This document shows, in pieces, positions 24,427 through 34,723 of a stretch of 40,541 nt of DNA. Positions within the stretch are counted from its first letter, which is position 1. The number at the start of each line of letters is the position of its first letter. The notes under the pieces are model-generated. The model worked only from the letters and a program-made list of their open reading frames with translations. It did not search any database and was not told where the DNA came from. Source of the stretch: an uncultured Lachnospiraceae bacterium (GTDB taxonomy: Bacteria; Bacillota; Clostridia; Lachnospirales; Lachnospiraceae); contig CALEFO010000213.1 in assembly GCA_937877165.1 (NCBI GenBank), positions 1-40,541 of the forward strand. Reading direction: 5' to 3'. Position numbers and translations under genes: made by a program.

Positions 24427-24837
24427 GACAATACCTCCTGCCGCCTTGTTCCAGCAGCCTTCTGATCTGACAGGATCTCTTACAAGGCCTCAGATCTTCC
24501 TTATCGGCTGGTCCTCTCATCGAAAGCAATCTGGCAATCTGCTCCTTCAGGACCGCAAATCCAGCTTCATCTATGTCTGGAAGGTTTTTCTCAGTTTATA
24601 CCACCTCCGTATAAAAAGGAAGTAATCATTGTGCACAAATTTAATTTGTGATAGGCTACTTGATAGACTGATTCAGTCAATTGTGTCTGGTTCTGACCTC
24701 TGATGGATTCTGACTGCAATTGCCGGGCAGTCTGCGGACCGTCTCCGCATCGATTTTGGTGGCCAGACGGCATGATAAGAACCGGAAATCGGATTCTCAT
24801 CCGGAATCATGGATCATTCAGGAATACACATATAGAT
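24427..24837. promoter_or_regulatory. Divergent control region with two palindromes
   Basis: Lies between the YtxH-like gene (-) and the tetR-type gene (+). CACAAAT-TTA-ATTTGTG (24634-24650) and the perfect 13-bp GACTGA-T-TCAGTC (24666-24678) are 15 nt apart and are good candidates for regulator sites. TTATAC and GTATAA near 24596-24615 form a further inverted repeat around a GGAGGTG (minus). No clean -35/-10 pair was found on either strand. No gene seen. Confidence 0.5.
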
Positions 24838-25440
24838 ATGAACGAAAAATTCTACGATCTGAAAAAGGAAAAACAGGACCGCATGATCAACGCGGGACTT
24901 CGCATCTTCGCATTGAACGGCTATCATCATGCCAGTACGGATGAGATTGTCAAAGAAGCGAAAATCAGCAAGGGACTTCTGTTCCATTATTTCGGCAGCA
25001 AGGCCGGCTATTATGGTTTTCTCTACAGCTATATCTCACGCTATGTCATTTTGGAGCTGCGGAGCGCCATCCGTGATGCCGGAATTGACTTCTGGGAGCT
25101 GCAGGACGAAATTCTGGAAACCGAGGGTCATCTCATGGAACAGTACCCTGCCGTTTTCCTCTTCTTCGAATCCGTAAAAATGGAGGACGACAGCGAAGGC
25201 CTCTCCGTTCTCGAGGAGCTCGACGCCACCGTCCCCGATGTTTACGATTCCATGCAGGCAAAGGCCCTCACCGGCGGTTATCCGCGGATCAAGGATCTCG
25301 AGCATGTCTGCGGCCTGATCCACTATGTGAAGGTCGGCCTGATGCGTGAGCTTTTATACGACCGCACCACACCGATTTCCATGTACACCTCACATGTAGA
25401 GCGCTATCTTGATACTCTGAGGGCGCTGACAAAGGGGTGA
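24838..25440 (+). CDS. TetR family transcriptional regulator
   Basis: 200-residue regulator with the TetR N-terminal helix-turn-helix: RMINAGLRIFALNGYHHASTDEIVKEAKISKGLLFHYFGSK at about residues 14-54, where KGLLFHYFGSK is the classic recognition-helix end. The C-terminal ligand domain (55-200) is hydrophobic and acidic with no recognised ligand. The frame is open further upstream, but family length and the MNEKFYDLKKEKQDRM start favour 24838; the ribosome-binding site is weak (AGGA 14 nt away). It is followed by a strong terminator, and no exporter or enzyme gene lies downstream. The divergent YtxH-like gene is the only close candidate target besides itself. Confidence 0.85.
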   Translation: MNEKFYDLKKEKQDRMINAGLRIFALNGYHHASTDEIVKEAKISKGLLFHYFGSKAGYYGFLYSYISRYVILELRSAIRDAGIDFWELQDEILETEGHLMEQYPAVFLFFESVKMEDDSEGLSVLEELDATVPDVYDSMQAKALTGGYPRIKDLEHVCGLIHYVKVGLMRELLYDRTTPISMYTSHVERYLDTLRALTKG

Positions 25441-25452
25441 ATATTCCTGCTG

Positions 25453-25485
25453 AAAGGACGTCCTCTGCTACAGGACGTCCTTTTT
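25453..25485 (+). terminator. Rho-independent terminator of the tetR-type gene
   Basis: AAAGGACGTCCT (25453-25464) and AGGACGTCCTTT (25472-25483) form a perfect 12-bp stem with a 7-nt loop, ending in T5. It lies between the convergent tetR-type gene (+) and the beta-galactosidase gene (-). Confidence 0.9.
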
Positions 25486-25523
25486 ATAGGAAAAACGAAC
25501 CCGTCAGACCTTGAGTATGCCCT

Positions 25524-27569
25524 TTATGCCTTCAACACCAGCGTCTCATATCCCGCAAGCTTCACGCTGCCGGATACCTCTTCTCCAGTGTAGAGATTCT
25601 TCATTGGCTTCTTCACCTGAATCGTCTGTTCTTCCCTGCTGTAATTCAACACGAAGAAATACTTCGCGCTACCCTTCACACGCACCGCAAGCTCGCATTC
25701 CTCCGGCAGCTCCACAAGATCCCGATACGGCGTCTTGACGCCGAGCTTGTCGAAGAAGATCTCCGCCGCTTCTCTCGTAAAGGCTCCGCCGAACGAAAGG
25801 ACCTTTCCTTCTCCGACGGCATGCTCCAACAGCGCAGGAACTCCCTTGTAATAGCTGTTCGCATAGGAAGCAAGGACCTTCGTTCCAGCCTTCGGTTCCA
25901 GCTCGTCATTGAACACGGCCGCCTCTATCTTCTCGCCGTCCCAGTCCGCATAAACAGGAGCCTCTTCCTCTGCAACCAGGGTGAACTCCGCAACCTCCGC
26001 TCCTGCAAGCTCCCTTGCAAGTCCCGGAAGCTCCTCCTGTACGCATCTGCCGTTTTCGTTCTTAAGACCTGCACGGCAGCCGAAGACAAGAATTCCTCCC
26101 TGCTCCACATATTCCTTCAGAACCGCCACCTGCTTCTCATCCAGAATGACCGCGTGCGGGTAGAACAGAACCTGATACTTTTTCAGATTCTCCGCTGTCG
26201 TATTGGCACGAAGATATACGAAATCCACCGGTGTATGAGTCATCTGAGAGGCAGTGTAAATTCCCATCCGGCTGGCATTCTCCACGCCGCCGTGCCATAC
26301 ATCCAGCTCAGCGTCAAACTTGTTGTCGTAGGTCTCGACCACGCCGATCTTCGCCTCATACTCCGAGCCCGCCAGCTCCGAAATCGCTTCGAATTTTTTA
26401 TGAATCTCGCGGATTTCACGGATTCTGCGGTTCTCACGGCTGCTGTAATCCAGGATGCCGTGCCAGTAAATCTCCGTCCCCATGGTACTGGTTCTCCAGC
26501 GGAAATAGCTGATATAGTCCGCACCATGTGCAATGCTCTGCATCGTCCAGAGGGTAATCTGCCCCGGTCTCGGCGTCGGCGCCTCCATGCCGGTGTTCCA
26601 GCCGTTCGCGCCGGACTGCTGCTCCATAATGCCATAGATGCCCTTCAGGGAACGCACCTCATCCAGATTCATGCACCACATCCGGTCCTTGAGTGAGTTC
26701 TGCTCAATAAAATGTGAATTCAGTCCGTAAGCCATGTTCGGATAAGAATCATAGGTCATAAAGTCCAGACTCTCCTCCGTCATGCGGTGATTGTCCAGAT
26801 CCCCGAACAGGCCGTTTGTCGTGATGAAATCCCCGGGCTTTATATACTTGCGGAGGATGTCGCTCTGAAGCTTCGCCCAGCGGCAGGCGCTGTCCGAAAC
26901 AAATCTCTTGTAGTCCAGCACCTCATGCGGATTCGTGTTGTTGCTGAGGGTCGTTCTCGGAACATACACCTCACCCCAGGAGGTATATGTCTGATTCCAG
27001 AAGGCTGTGCCCCAGGCCGTGTTCAGATTCCCGATTGTCCCGTACTTCTTTTTCAGGAACTCGCGGAATGCCAGCGTGTCGCTCTCGGAATAGAACTCAT
27101 TCATCTCGCAGTTGATCTCATTATCCAGCTGCCAGCCGATGATCGCCGGATGCTTCGCATAATGCTCTCCCATCCGCTCCACCAGATTTCTGGTGAATCT
27201 CTGATAAATCACAGAGTTATAGTTGTAATGCCGTCTCCCCCCGTGGCGGTAAAGAACGCCGTCCTGTCTCGCATTCAAAACCTCCGGATACTTGTCCGTC
27301 ATCCATGCGGGCGGAGTCGCCGTGGGCGTACAGAAAATCACATGCATGCCCTTCTTCTCACAAAGGTCCAGAAATTCATCGAAGAACTCCCAGGTATACT
27401 CCCCTTCCCTGGGTTCGAACTTGTTCCAGGAAAACTCCGCAATCCGGATCACCTCGATGCCGGTGTCCAGCATGCGCTCCAGATCCCCTTCCCACATGCT
27501 CCTATCCCAATGCTCCGGATAATAATCCGTTCCCATAATGATTCGATCGCCGTTCAAAATGTAGCTCAT
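25524..27569 (-). CDS. Beta-galactosidase, GH42 family
   Basis: Glycoside hydrolase of 681 residues that removes terminal beta-galactose. The TIM-barrel domain opens with GTDYYPEHWDRSMWEGDLERM; the acid/base glutamate is in GWQLDNEINC (about 150) and the likely nucleophile glutamate in GIMEQQSGANGW (about 315). The trimerisation domain and a C-terminal beta domain follow. There is no signal peptide, so it acts inside the cell on imported sugars. The start at 27569 is supported by GGAAGGG 6 nt upstream. It has its own promoter, but no sugar transporter or regulator gene is adjacent. Confidence 0.93.
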   Translation of the reverse strand: MSYILNGDRIIMGTDYYPEHWDRSMWEGDLERMLDTGIEVIRIAEFSWNKFEPREGEYTWEFFDEFLDLCEKKGMHVIFCTPTATPPAWMTDKYPEVLNARQDGVLYRHGGRRHYNYNSVIYQRFTRNLVERMGEHYAKHPAIIGWQLDNEINCEMNEFYSESDTLAFREFLKKKYGTIGNLNTAWGTAFWNQTYTSWGEVYVPRTTLSNNTNPHEVLDYKRFVSDSACRWAKLQSDILRKYIKPGDFITTNGLFGDLDNHRMTEESLDFMTYDSYPNMAYGLNSHFIEQNSLKDRMWCMNLDEVRSLKGIYGIMEQQSGANGWNTGMEAPTPRPGQITLWTMQSIAHGADYISYFRWRTSTMGTEIYWHGILDYSSRENRRIREIREIHKKFEAISELAGSEYEAKIGVVETYDNKFDAELDVWHGGVENASRMGIYTASQMTHTPVDFVYLRANTTAENLKKYQVLFYPHAVILDEKQVAVLKEYVEQGGILVFGCRAGLKNENGRCVQEELPGLARELAGAEVAEFTLVAEEEAPVYADWDGEKIEAAVFNDELEPKAGTKVLASYANSYYKGVPALLEHAVGEGKVLSFGGAFTREAAEIFFDKLGVKTPYRDLVELPEECELAVRVKGSAKYFFVLNYSREEQTIQVKKPMKNLYTGEEVSGSVKLAGYETLVLKA

Positions 27570-27619
27570 ATAATTCCCTTCCTTTTCCTGATCTGCTGCC
27601 CCTCGCAGCAATTTTTTAC

Positions 27620-27648
27620 ATCATATCTTTCACAGTCTGTTCTATCAA
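27620..27648 (-). promoter_or_regulatory. Sigma-A-type promoter for the beta-galactosidase gene
   Basis: Minus strand: TTGATA (27648-27643), exactly 17 bp, TATGAT (27625-27620). Two mismatches in twelve consensus positions. The ATG is about 45 nt downstream of the predicted start of transcription. No obvious operator palindrome overlaps it. Confidence 0.7.
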
Positions 27649-27795
27649 TGACCATTCTTTAGATGAAATATTTAATATCTCATCGTCCATACCGCGGTTC
27701 CGGCATATTCCCCAAACTTTTTTACCCGGATTTATATAAATCTCCGTTTTTTAAGGTCACAGCATATTTGTTTTCTTCCAAACATTTTTTTCGGC

Positions 27796-27801
27796 TATAA
27801 T
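27796..27801 (+). promoter_or_regulatory. -10 box candidate for the Rpn-like nuclease gene
   Basis: A perfect TATAAT preceded by GGC. No good -35 is present at 17 bp (TTCTTC at 27773-27778). The leader to the ATG at 27955 would be about 145 nt. Confidence 0.4.
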
Positions 27802-27954
27802 ATCAGCAACTGCATAGTGATCAGGCATTTCTTACTGTAAATCCTTCGCCGCATCTTTTCTATTTTCCAAAGCTTATGCAGCAAATCCATTCTTCATTTC
27901 TCAGCATTTGATTTCAAAATCTCTTTCTCTTCTCTTCATTTATCAGGAGCTCTT

Positions 27955-28833
27955 ATGAACATCTCAAATGAAACAACTCTTCCCGCTGTATCTGTGAACC
28001 GTTTCCACAAGGACCGCCTTTTCAAGGCTCTGTTCGGCTCAGAACAAAGAAAGAAACTCACGCTTGATCTTTATAACGCAATTCATAATTCCAGCTACCA
28101 GAATCCTGAAGACATCCATATCAACACTCTTGAGGATGTCATATATATGGGTATGAAAAACGATGTTTCCTTCCTGTTAGCCGACAGTATGAACCTTTAT
28201 GAACAGCAAAGCACGCAGAATCCCAACATGCCGCTACGTTTCTTCTTATATGCCGCGCATCTGTATGAAAAATACATAAAGGCAAATGATCTGGAAAAAT
28301 ATCTCTATTCCTCCAAGGGGATCGCTCTTCCCGCGCCCAGTCTCGTTATGTTATATAATGGAAAAGGGGAAAACCCTACAGAATATTTATTTCTTTCTGA
28401 TGCTTTTGAACAACATGCAGATTCTGACATTCAGGTGCGCGTCCGCGTAATAAATATCAGTTATCCGAACGGTTCTGATATTCTGAAGCATTGCAAACCA
28501 CTTCGTGATTATGCTTACGTGGTTCATGCATTCCAAGCCGGCCGCGCAAACAAAGGTAACATGAAAGCTCTTCAGGAGGCAATTGCCTCCATGGAGCCCG
28601 GAGATGTTCAAAACTATCTGCTGGAGCATCAATACGAGGTGATGGATATGCTGCTTACCGAATATAACGAAGAGAAAACTCTCAAATGTGAACGGGATAT
28701 CGGGTACCTGAAGGCGCTGATAGATCTTGTGCAAAAGGGCCTGCTAAAACCGTCTGATGCTGCCAGTCAGGCTCATCTGAGCGAGGATGAATTTCAAAAA
28801 GAGATGGCGCGTATAACTGTGCAGCATCAGTAG
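27955..28833 (+). CDS. Rpn family recombination-promoting nuclease/putative transposase
   Basis: 292-residue protein of the Rpn/YhgA-like group (PD-(D/E)XK nuclease fold) that is expanded in Lachnospiraceae genomes. The N-terminal domain has RFHKDRLFKALFG, then KNDVSFLLADSMNLYEQQS, where the aspartate and Glu-x-Gln are the probable metal-binding and catalytic residues. LFLYAAHLYEKYI and PAPSLVMLYNGKG are shared by the family. The C-terminal part is helical. Such proteins cut DNA in vitro and promote RecA-independent recombination; some are thought to spread as selfish genes. Base composition is visibly more AT-rich than its neighbours, which fits recent transfer. GGAG lies about 7 nt before the ATG. 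Confidence 0.85.
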   Translation: MNISNETTLPAVSVNRFHKDRLFKALFGSEQRKKLTLDLYNAIHNSSYQNPEDIHINTLEDVIYMGMKNDVSFLLADSMNLYEQQSTQNPNMPLRFFLYAAHLYEKYIKANDLEKYLYSSKGIALPAPSLVMLYNGKGENPTEYLFLSDAFEQHADSDIQVRVRVINISYPNGSDILKHCKPLRDYAYVVHAFQAGRANKGNMKALQEAIASMEPGDVQNYLLEHQYEVMDMLLTEYNEEKTLKCERDIGYLKALIDLVQKGLLKPSDAASQAHLSEDEFQKEMARITVQHQ

Positions 28834-28884
28834 ACAAAATAAACCGTCCGGATCAGGGAATGATCGTTCCGTCCGTATGAAAAA

Positions 28885-30423
28885 TCAGGCTTTCCAGGCC
28901 CGGATCAGCCTTTTGCATCCTTCCCGGATCTCCTCTTCTGTGAGAGCCGCGTAGCCAAGGAGAATGGCGGGGGATGCCTTCTGCCCGTCCGGAAGCCCCT
29001 GCGGAAGATACTGCTCCGACATCGGATACACCAGAACGCCTGCTTTTCCTGCTGCCGCAGCAAGCTCCCGCTCCGGTCCGGAAATCCGTTCCCGGTTTTC
29101 CCGATCTTCTCCCTTTGCAGCACAGGAAGAATCTTTTCGCTGCAGCACGAGATGCAGACCCGATCCCTGTCCGCGAATGTCAAATTTCTTCTCCAAAGGC
29201 TTCAAGAGTTCCAGCATCAGGTCATGCTTTGCCCGGTAACGGTTCCGCATCCGGTTGAGATACCGCTCGAAAAAGCCGTCCTGAATAAATTCATTCAGAA
29301 TCGCCTGGTCAAGCCGCGGCACAGTGCAGGAAAGAAACCCTGCCCTTTCATGAAAGGCGGCCAGCAGATTCTTCGGCAGGATCAGGTAGCTGACACGGAT
29401 CGCCGGTGCAATCGACTTGGAAAACGTTCCCAGATAAATGACATGTCCTCTCTCATCCATGGACTGCAGGGACGGAACCGGCCTTCCGCGGTACTTGAAT
29501 TCCGAGTCATAATCGTCCTCGATGAGGTACCGGTTCTCCCCAGCCGCAGCCCAGGAAAGGAGCTCTGCTCTTCTCGGATACGGCATCACCGTTCCGGTCG
29601 GAAACTGCCTCGCCGGCATGAGATAGGCAAGGCGGCACCCGGACCTCTCCAGTGCATCCGCACACATTCCTCCGGCATCGCTCCGGATCGGCTCCACCGA
29701 GAATCCCATGGCCTGCATCACCTGCGCCGCACGAAGGTACGTCGGGGATTCCATCCCGATCCGCGAATCCTCCAGAAGAACGCCAAGAAGCATCATCAGA
29801 TAGTCGTTTCCTGCCCCGATGACAATCTGCTCCGGATCGCAGTGGCATCCCCGCGACAGATGAAGGTAACGGGCAATCGTCGTCCGAAGCTCCGCATCCC
29901 CCTGCGGATCGCCCCGCCGGAACAGGTCCGCACGGTCTCCTGTCAGAATTCCCCGAAGGATCCGCCTCCACGTCGCATAGGGGAAAACCGACATGTCGAT
30001 CGTGCGCGGAGAGAAATCAATCCTGCTTCCGCTCTCCGCCGCGGATTTTTCTCCTGTTCCGGTTTTTCCCTTATCTTTTCTTTCGTCAGATCGCTTCCTG
30101 ACCGCCTGCTTCGGGATATTTCCCGGGATTTTCGGATAATAACCAAACCGGTCAATCTCAGGGAAATCCGGAATGTTCTGTGTCTCGCAGACATAGGCTC
30201 CGCTCCCTCTCCGGATCACGAGGTACCCTTCCTCTTCGAGCTGTTCATAGGCGAGCTCCACCGTTGTCCTCGCAATTTTCAAGTTGGCGGCAAGGCTTCT
30301 TGTCGAAGGGAGCTTTTCCCCGGCGAGGAGCTTCCCCGTCCGGATCTCCTCTCGAATGTGCTCGTAAATCTGTTCATACAAATGCCGCCCGCTCCCGGGC
30401 TGCAGCTCCATGCTGAGTTCCAT
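28885..30423 (-). CDS. MocR/PdxR-type regulator (GntR helix-turn-helix plus aminotransferase domain)
   Basis: 512-residue fusion. Residues 1-75 form a GntR-type winged helix (LYEQIYEHIREEIRTGKLLAGEKLPSTRSLAANLKIARTTVE region); a charged linker (about 95-130) joins a class I aminotransferase-like domain with the PLP lysine in GTFSKSIAPAIRVSYLI. Such regulators use bound PLP as effector and often control pyridoxal, GABA or amino-acid genes. No pdxST genes are nearby, so the target is unknown. A TTG start 15 nt upstream is possible, but GGGGAG 7 nt before the ATG at 30423 supports this one. It is convergent with the Rpn-like gene and follows the glnS terminator. Confidence 0.88.
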   Translation of the reverse strand: MELSMELQPGSGRHLYEQIYEHIREEIRTGKLLAGEKLPSTRSLAANLKIARTTVELAYEQLEEEGYLVIRRGSGAYVCETQNIPDFPEIDRFGYYPKIPGNIPKQAVRKRSDERKDKGKTGTGEKSAAESGSRIDFSPRTIDMSVFPYATWRRILRGILTGDRADLFRRGDPQGDAELRTTIARYLHLSRGCHCDPEQIVIGAGNDYLMMLLGVLLEDSRIGMESPTYLRAAQVMQAMGFSVEPIRSDAGGMCADALERSGCRLAYLMPARQFPTGTVMPYPRRAELLSWAAAGENRYLIEDDYDSEFKYRGRPVPSLQSMDERGHVIYLGTFSKSIAPAIRVSYLILPKNLLAAFHERAGFLSCTVPRLDQAILNEFIQDGFFERYLNRMRNRYRAKHDLMLELLKPLEKKFDIRGQGSGLHLVLQRKDSSCAAKGEDRENRERISGPERELAAAAGKAGVLVYPMSEQYLPQGLPDGQKASPAILLGYAALTEEEIREGCKRLIRAWKA

Positions 30424-30593
30424 CGTCGTGCTCCCCAATACCTTTCTGAATCCAACACGCCCAAAGTCGTTTCCACAAAAGCCGTTCCGAATCCGGTGCT
30501 GATAATCCGCTCCTTGAGGGCCGTCCGGAATCCGATGCGCAAGGCAAATGGCCTCTTCAAGTTTATATCACTTCGCAATGCAGCAGATAGCAG

Positions 30594-30640
30594 AAAAAAA
30601 GGATCCTCAGGCCACAGGCCCGAAGATCCTCCTTCTGCTA
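30594..30640 (-). terminator. Rho-independent terminator of glnS
   Basis: Minus strand: AGGATC and GGATCCT outer arms, inner GGGCC/GGCC arms with a 3-nt loop, directly followed by T7 (30600-30594). A further outer repeat ATAGCAGAA/TTCTGCTAT encloses the whole structure. It lies 30-70 nt after the glnS stop codon. Confidence 0.85.
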
Positions 30641-30671
30641 TCAACTTCCCATAAACCGGTCCGCTTCCCGA

Positions 30672-32384
<1,713 letters not shown>

Positions 32385-32391
32385 ATTGTTT

Positions 32392-32508
32392 TTATCCTTG
32401 TAAACGTTCTTCGGTTCCACGAACCGTCAGTGAAAGCATCCACAAAACCAGCATGACGACCACAGCCGCAAATATGCCGGAATGGTCCTTTTGCTCTGCA
32501 GTCGCCAT
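32392..32508 (-). CDS. Candidate 38-residue single-span membrane microprotein
   Basis: Small open frame between guaB and glnS: a short polar N-terminus (MATAEQKDHSG), one very hydrophobic stretch (IFAAVVVMLVLWMLSLTV) and a charged end (RGTEERLQG). It reads like a single-pass membrane peptide. The stop codon falls 7 nt before the glnS ATG, and its last codons contain the glnS AAGGA site, so its translation could be coupled to glnS. No good ribosome-binding site precedes the ATG, which argues against it. Could be chance. Confidence 0.3.
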   Translation of the reverse strand: MATAEQKDHSGIFAAVVVMLVLWMLSLTVRGTEERLQG

Positions 32509-32527
32509 GCATAAAATTGATCCCGAA

Positions 32528-33985
32528 TTATTTCTCGTTGACACTGTAGTTCGGAGCTTCCTTCGTGATCTGAATGTCATGAGGATGATTCTCACGAAGC
32601 GACGCATTCGAAATCTTGACGAAGCGTCCATTCTCCTGCAGCTCCTTGATGGTGTGAGAGCCTGTCAGTCCCATACCGGAACGAATGCCGCCCATCAGCT
32701 GGAACACCGTGTCCTCGACCAGTCCCTTGTAAGCCACACGGCCTTCTACACCTTCCGGAACCAGCTTCTTCGCATTCTCCTGGAAATAACGGTCCTTGGA
32801 GCCATTCTCCATTGCAGAGATGGAGCCCATTCCGCGATATACCTTGTAGGTTCTGCCCTGGAAGAGCTCGGTTGCTCCCGGAGACTCCTCGCAGCCTGCA
32901 AAGATGGAACCCATCATGCAGACATTGCCGCCTGCTGCCAGAGCCTTGACCATATCTCCGGAGTACTTGATGCCGCCATCGGCAATGACCGGAATTCCAT
33001 ATTCCTTTGCCACCGCATAGGCATCCATAATCGCCGTGATCTGCGGAACGCCGCAGCCCGTAACGACACGCGTGGTGCAGATGGAGCCGGGGCCGATACC
33101 AACCTTCACGGCATCGGCGCCAGCCTTGATCAGATCCGCAGCACCCTCACCGGTTGCCACATTTCCGGCAATCACATCCAGATCCGGATAAGCGTCCTTG
33201 ATCATTCTAAGGCAGCGCAGTACGTTCTCCGAATGCCCGTGAGACGAATCCAGAACTACGCAGTCAACCTTCGCATTGACCAGAGCCTCGACACGGTCCA
33301 GAACATTGGCCGTAATGCCGACCGCTGCACCGCACAAGAGACGCCCCATCGAATCCTTCGCGGCAAGCGGGTACTTGATGGTCTTCTCAATATCCTTGAT
33401 GGTAATGAGTCCTACCAGATTGTAATCGTCATCGACAATCGGAAGCTTCTCCTTCTTGGAGGCAGCCAGAATCTTCTTCGCCTCTTCCAGCGTCGTGCCC
33501 GCATGTCCGGTCACAAGATTCTCCGAGGTCATAACCTCGCTGATCTTCTTCGTATAGTCGGTCTCAAACTTCAGATCACGGTTTGTGATGATACCGACCA
33601 GTTTCCTGCCTTCCGTAATCGGAACACCGCTGATCCGGAACTTGCGCATCAGATCCTCCGCGTCAGCAAGCGTATGATCCGCAGACAGATAGAAGGGATC
33701 CGTAATGACGCCGTTCTCGGAGCGCTTTACCTTATCCACCTGGTCTGCCTGGTCCTGAATCGACATGTTCTTATGGATGATACCGATACCGCCCTGTCTT
33801 GCCATGGCGATTGCCATACGGTCCTCAGTAACCGTGTCCATTCCCGCACTCATCATGGGGATATTCAGCCGGATCTTCTTCGTCAGGTTGGTGCTTACGT
33901 CAACCTGGTTCGGCACAACGGTCGAATACGAAGGGACCAGCAGGACATCGTCAAAAGTAATTGCTTCTCCGATAATTCTTGCCAT
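32528..33985 (-). CDS. guaB: Inosine-5'-monophosphate dehydrogenase
   Basis: 485-residue enzyme that oxidises IMP to XMP with NAD+, the first committed step of GMP synthesis. The barrel has FDDVLLVPSYSTVVPNQVDV at the N-terminus and the catalytic cysteine loop GIGPGSICTTRVVTGCG (about 297-313). A CBS pair (about 93-205) is inserted in the usual place and can sense adenine/guanine nucleotides. The C-terminus has GRTYKVYRGMGSISAM and EGVEGRVAYKG with the flap region. The start at 33985 has GAGGAGG 5-6 nt upstream. No purine riboswitch is seen in its leader. Confidence 0.96.
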   Translation of the reverse strand: MARIIGEAITFDDVLLVPSYSTVVPNQVDVSTNLTKKIRLNIPMMSAGMDTVTEDRMAIAMARQGGIGIIHKNMSIQDQADQVDKVKRSENGVITDPFYLSADHTLADAEDLMRKFRISGVPITEGRKLVGIITNRDLKFETDYTKKISEVMTSENLVTGHAGTTLEEAKKILAASKKEKLPIVDDDYNLVGLITIKDIEKTIKYPLAAKDSMGRLLCGAAVGITANVLDRVEALVNAKVDCVVLDSSHGHSENVLRCLRMIKDAYPDLDVIAGNVATGEGAADLIKAGADAVKVGIGPGSICTTRVVTGCGVPQITAIMDAYAVAKEYGIPVIADGGIKYSGDMVKALAAGGNVCMMGSIFAGCEESPGATELFQGRTYKVYRGMGSISAMENGSKDRYFQENAKKLVPEGVEGRVAYKGLVEDTVFQLMGGIRSGMGLTGSHTIKELQENGRFVKISNASLRENHPHDIQITKEAPNYSVNEK

Positions 33986-34089
33986 ACTTTCCTCCTCATA
34001 TGCAATACATTGTCTGCAGCCGGGCCTCCTGAAAGCAGAGCAGGAACGCCTGTTCCGATCTCTTCCGATCCCGGTTATAAGATATAAGA

Positions 34090-34130
34090 AACAGGACACG
34101 AACCTTTCAGCCCGTATCCTGTTCCGTTAC
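34090..34130 (-). terminator. Hairpin between the small membrane protein gene and guaB
   Basis: On the minus strand AACAGGATACG pairs with CGTGTCCTGTT over an 11-13 nt loop. The one imperfect position is U-G in minus-strand RNA and C/A on the plus strand, so it is built for the minus transcript. A weak U-rich run (TTTCTTATATCTT) follows. Probably terminates the upstream gene ahead of guaB. Confidence 0.55.
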
Positions 34131-34144
34131 CTTTGTCCTATCGT

Positions 34145-34678
34145 TTATTCGGTAAAAACCTTTCTGGGTGCGAACATCCGGACAGCATTCAGGAGCTTTT
34201 CTCCATCCGAATCTGCAAGATCAAGGATCAGCTTCTGATTTCCCTCCAGATAGCAGTAATAGGTCGTTGCCGCCCTCTCACTGTCATGCGAGGAAAAATC
34301 CTGCTCCTTCAGATTCTGACGATTCCGATAGCTGTCCAGCTGGTGAGAATTCATGGGAGCAAGAATCTCCATCTTGTCCAGATCATACTGAGCGATGGCC
34401 TTCCTCTTCTCCTTGTTCATGATCTTCGCCACACGGAGCTCCCGATCCACCAGAGAGTATTCATAATCCACATTGCTGTTCATGACTGCCAGATATGCCC
34501 CAATGGCCGCAAGGACACCGAGAGCAATCGGGATCAATGCCCACAGGCCGATCACCCCCATCATCGTCAGACCTCCCAGAAGGAACAAGGCGGCCAGAAT
34601 GACACAGACGACCTTTGCCACTCCGATCAGCGCATTTTTCTTACAATTGACAACAACTTCAATAATTCCGAGTTCCAT
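34145..34678 (-). CDS. Two-helix membrane protein, function unknown
   Basis: 177 residues. Two adjacent membrane helices (about 18-42 and 44-64) are followed by a cytoplasmic domain (70-177) with beta-strand patterns (YEYSLVDRELRVAKIMNKEKRKAIAQYDLDKMEIL, then YYCYLEGNQKLILDLADS), resembling bacterial PH-like domains attached to membrane anchors. I recall similar proteins as conserved hypotheticals in Lachnospiraceae, but do not assign a role. AGAGG lies 7-8 nt before the ATG at 34678. It follows, by 45 nt, the envelope protein gene at 34724 on the same strand. Confidence 0.75.
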   Translation of the reverse strand: MELGIIEVVVNCKKNALIGVAKVVCVILAALFLLGGLTMMGVIGLWALIPIALGVLAAIGAYLAVMNSNVDYEYSLVDRELRVAKIMNKEKRKAIAQYDLDKMEILAPMNSHQLDSYRNRQNLKEQDFSSHDSERAATTYYCYLEGNQKLILDLADSDGEKLLNAVRMFAPRKVFTE

Positions 34679-34723
34679 GCAAATACCTCTGCTGCTTTTC
34701 AAAACCGAATTTAAGATATCTTA

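Larger units (their letters stand above)
27570..27954. other. Divergent AT-rich control region
   Basis: 385 nt with no gene, more AT-rich than its surroundings. It carries a strong minus-strand promoter for the beta-galactosidase (27620-27648) and a plus-strand -10 candidate for the Rpn-like gene (27796-27801). A small stem, TGCTGC (27594-27599) with GCAGCA (27605-27610), followed by T6 on the plus strand lies in the galactosidase leader; no plus-strand gene precedes it. Confidence 0.6.

Noticed and set aside
24591..24800. 70-codon minus-strand open frame in the tetR/YtxH-like gap
   Set aside because: No family pattern; it crosses both palindromes and has no convincing start.
27594..27617. 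Terminator-like stem with T6 on the plus strand
   Set aside because: No plus-strand gene precedes it; the stem is only 6 bp and lies in the beta-galactosidase leader.
33986..34144. Purine riboswitch before guaB
   Set aside because: No conserved purine-aptamer core was found; the hairpin there looks like the terminator of the upstream gene.
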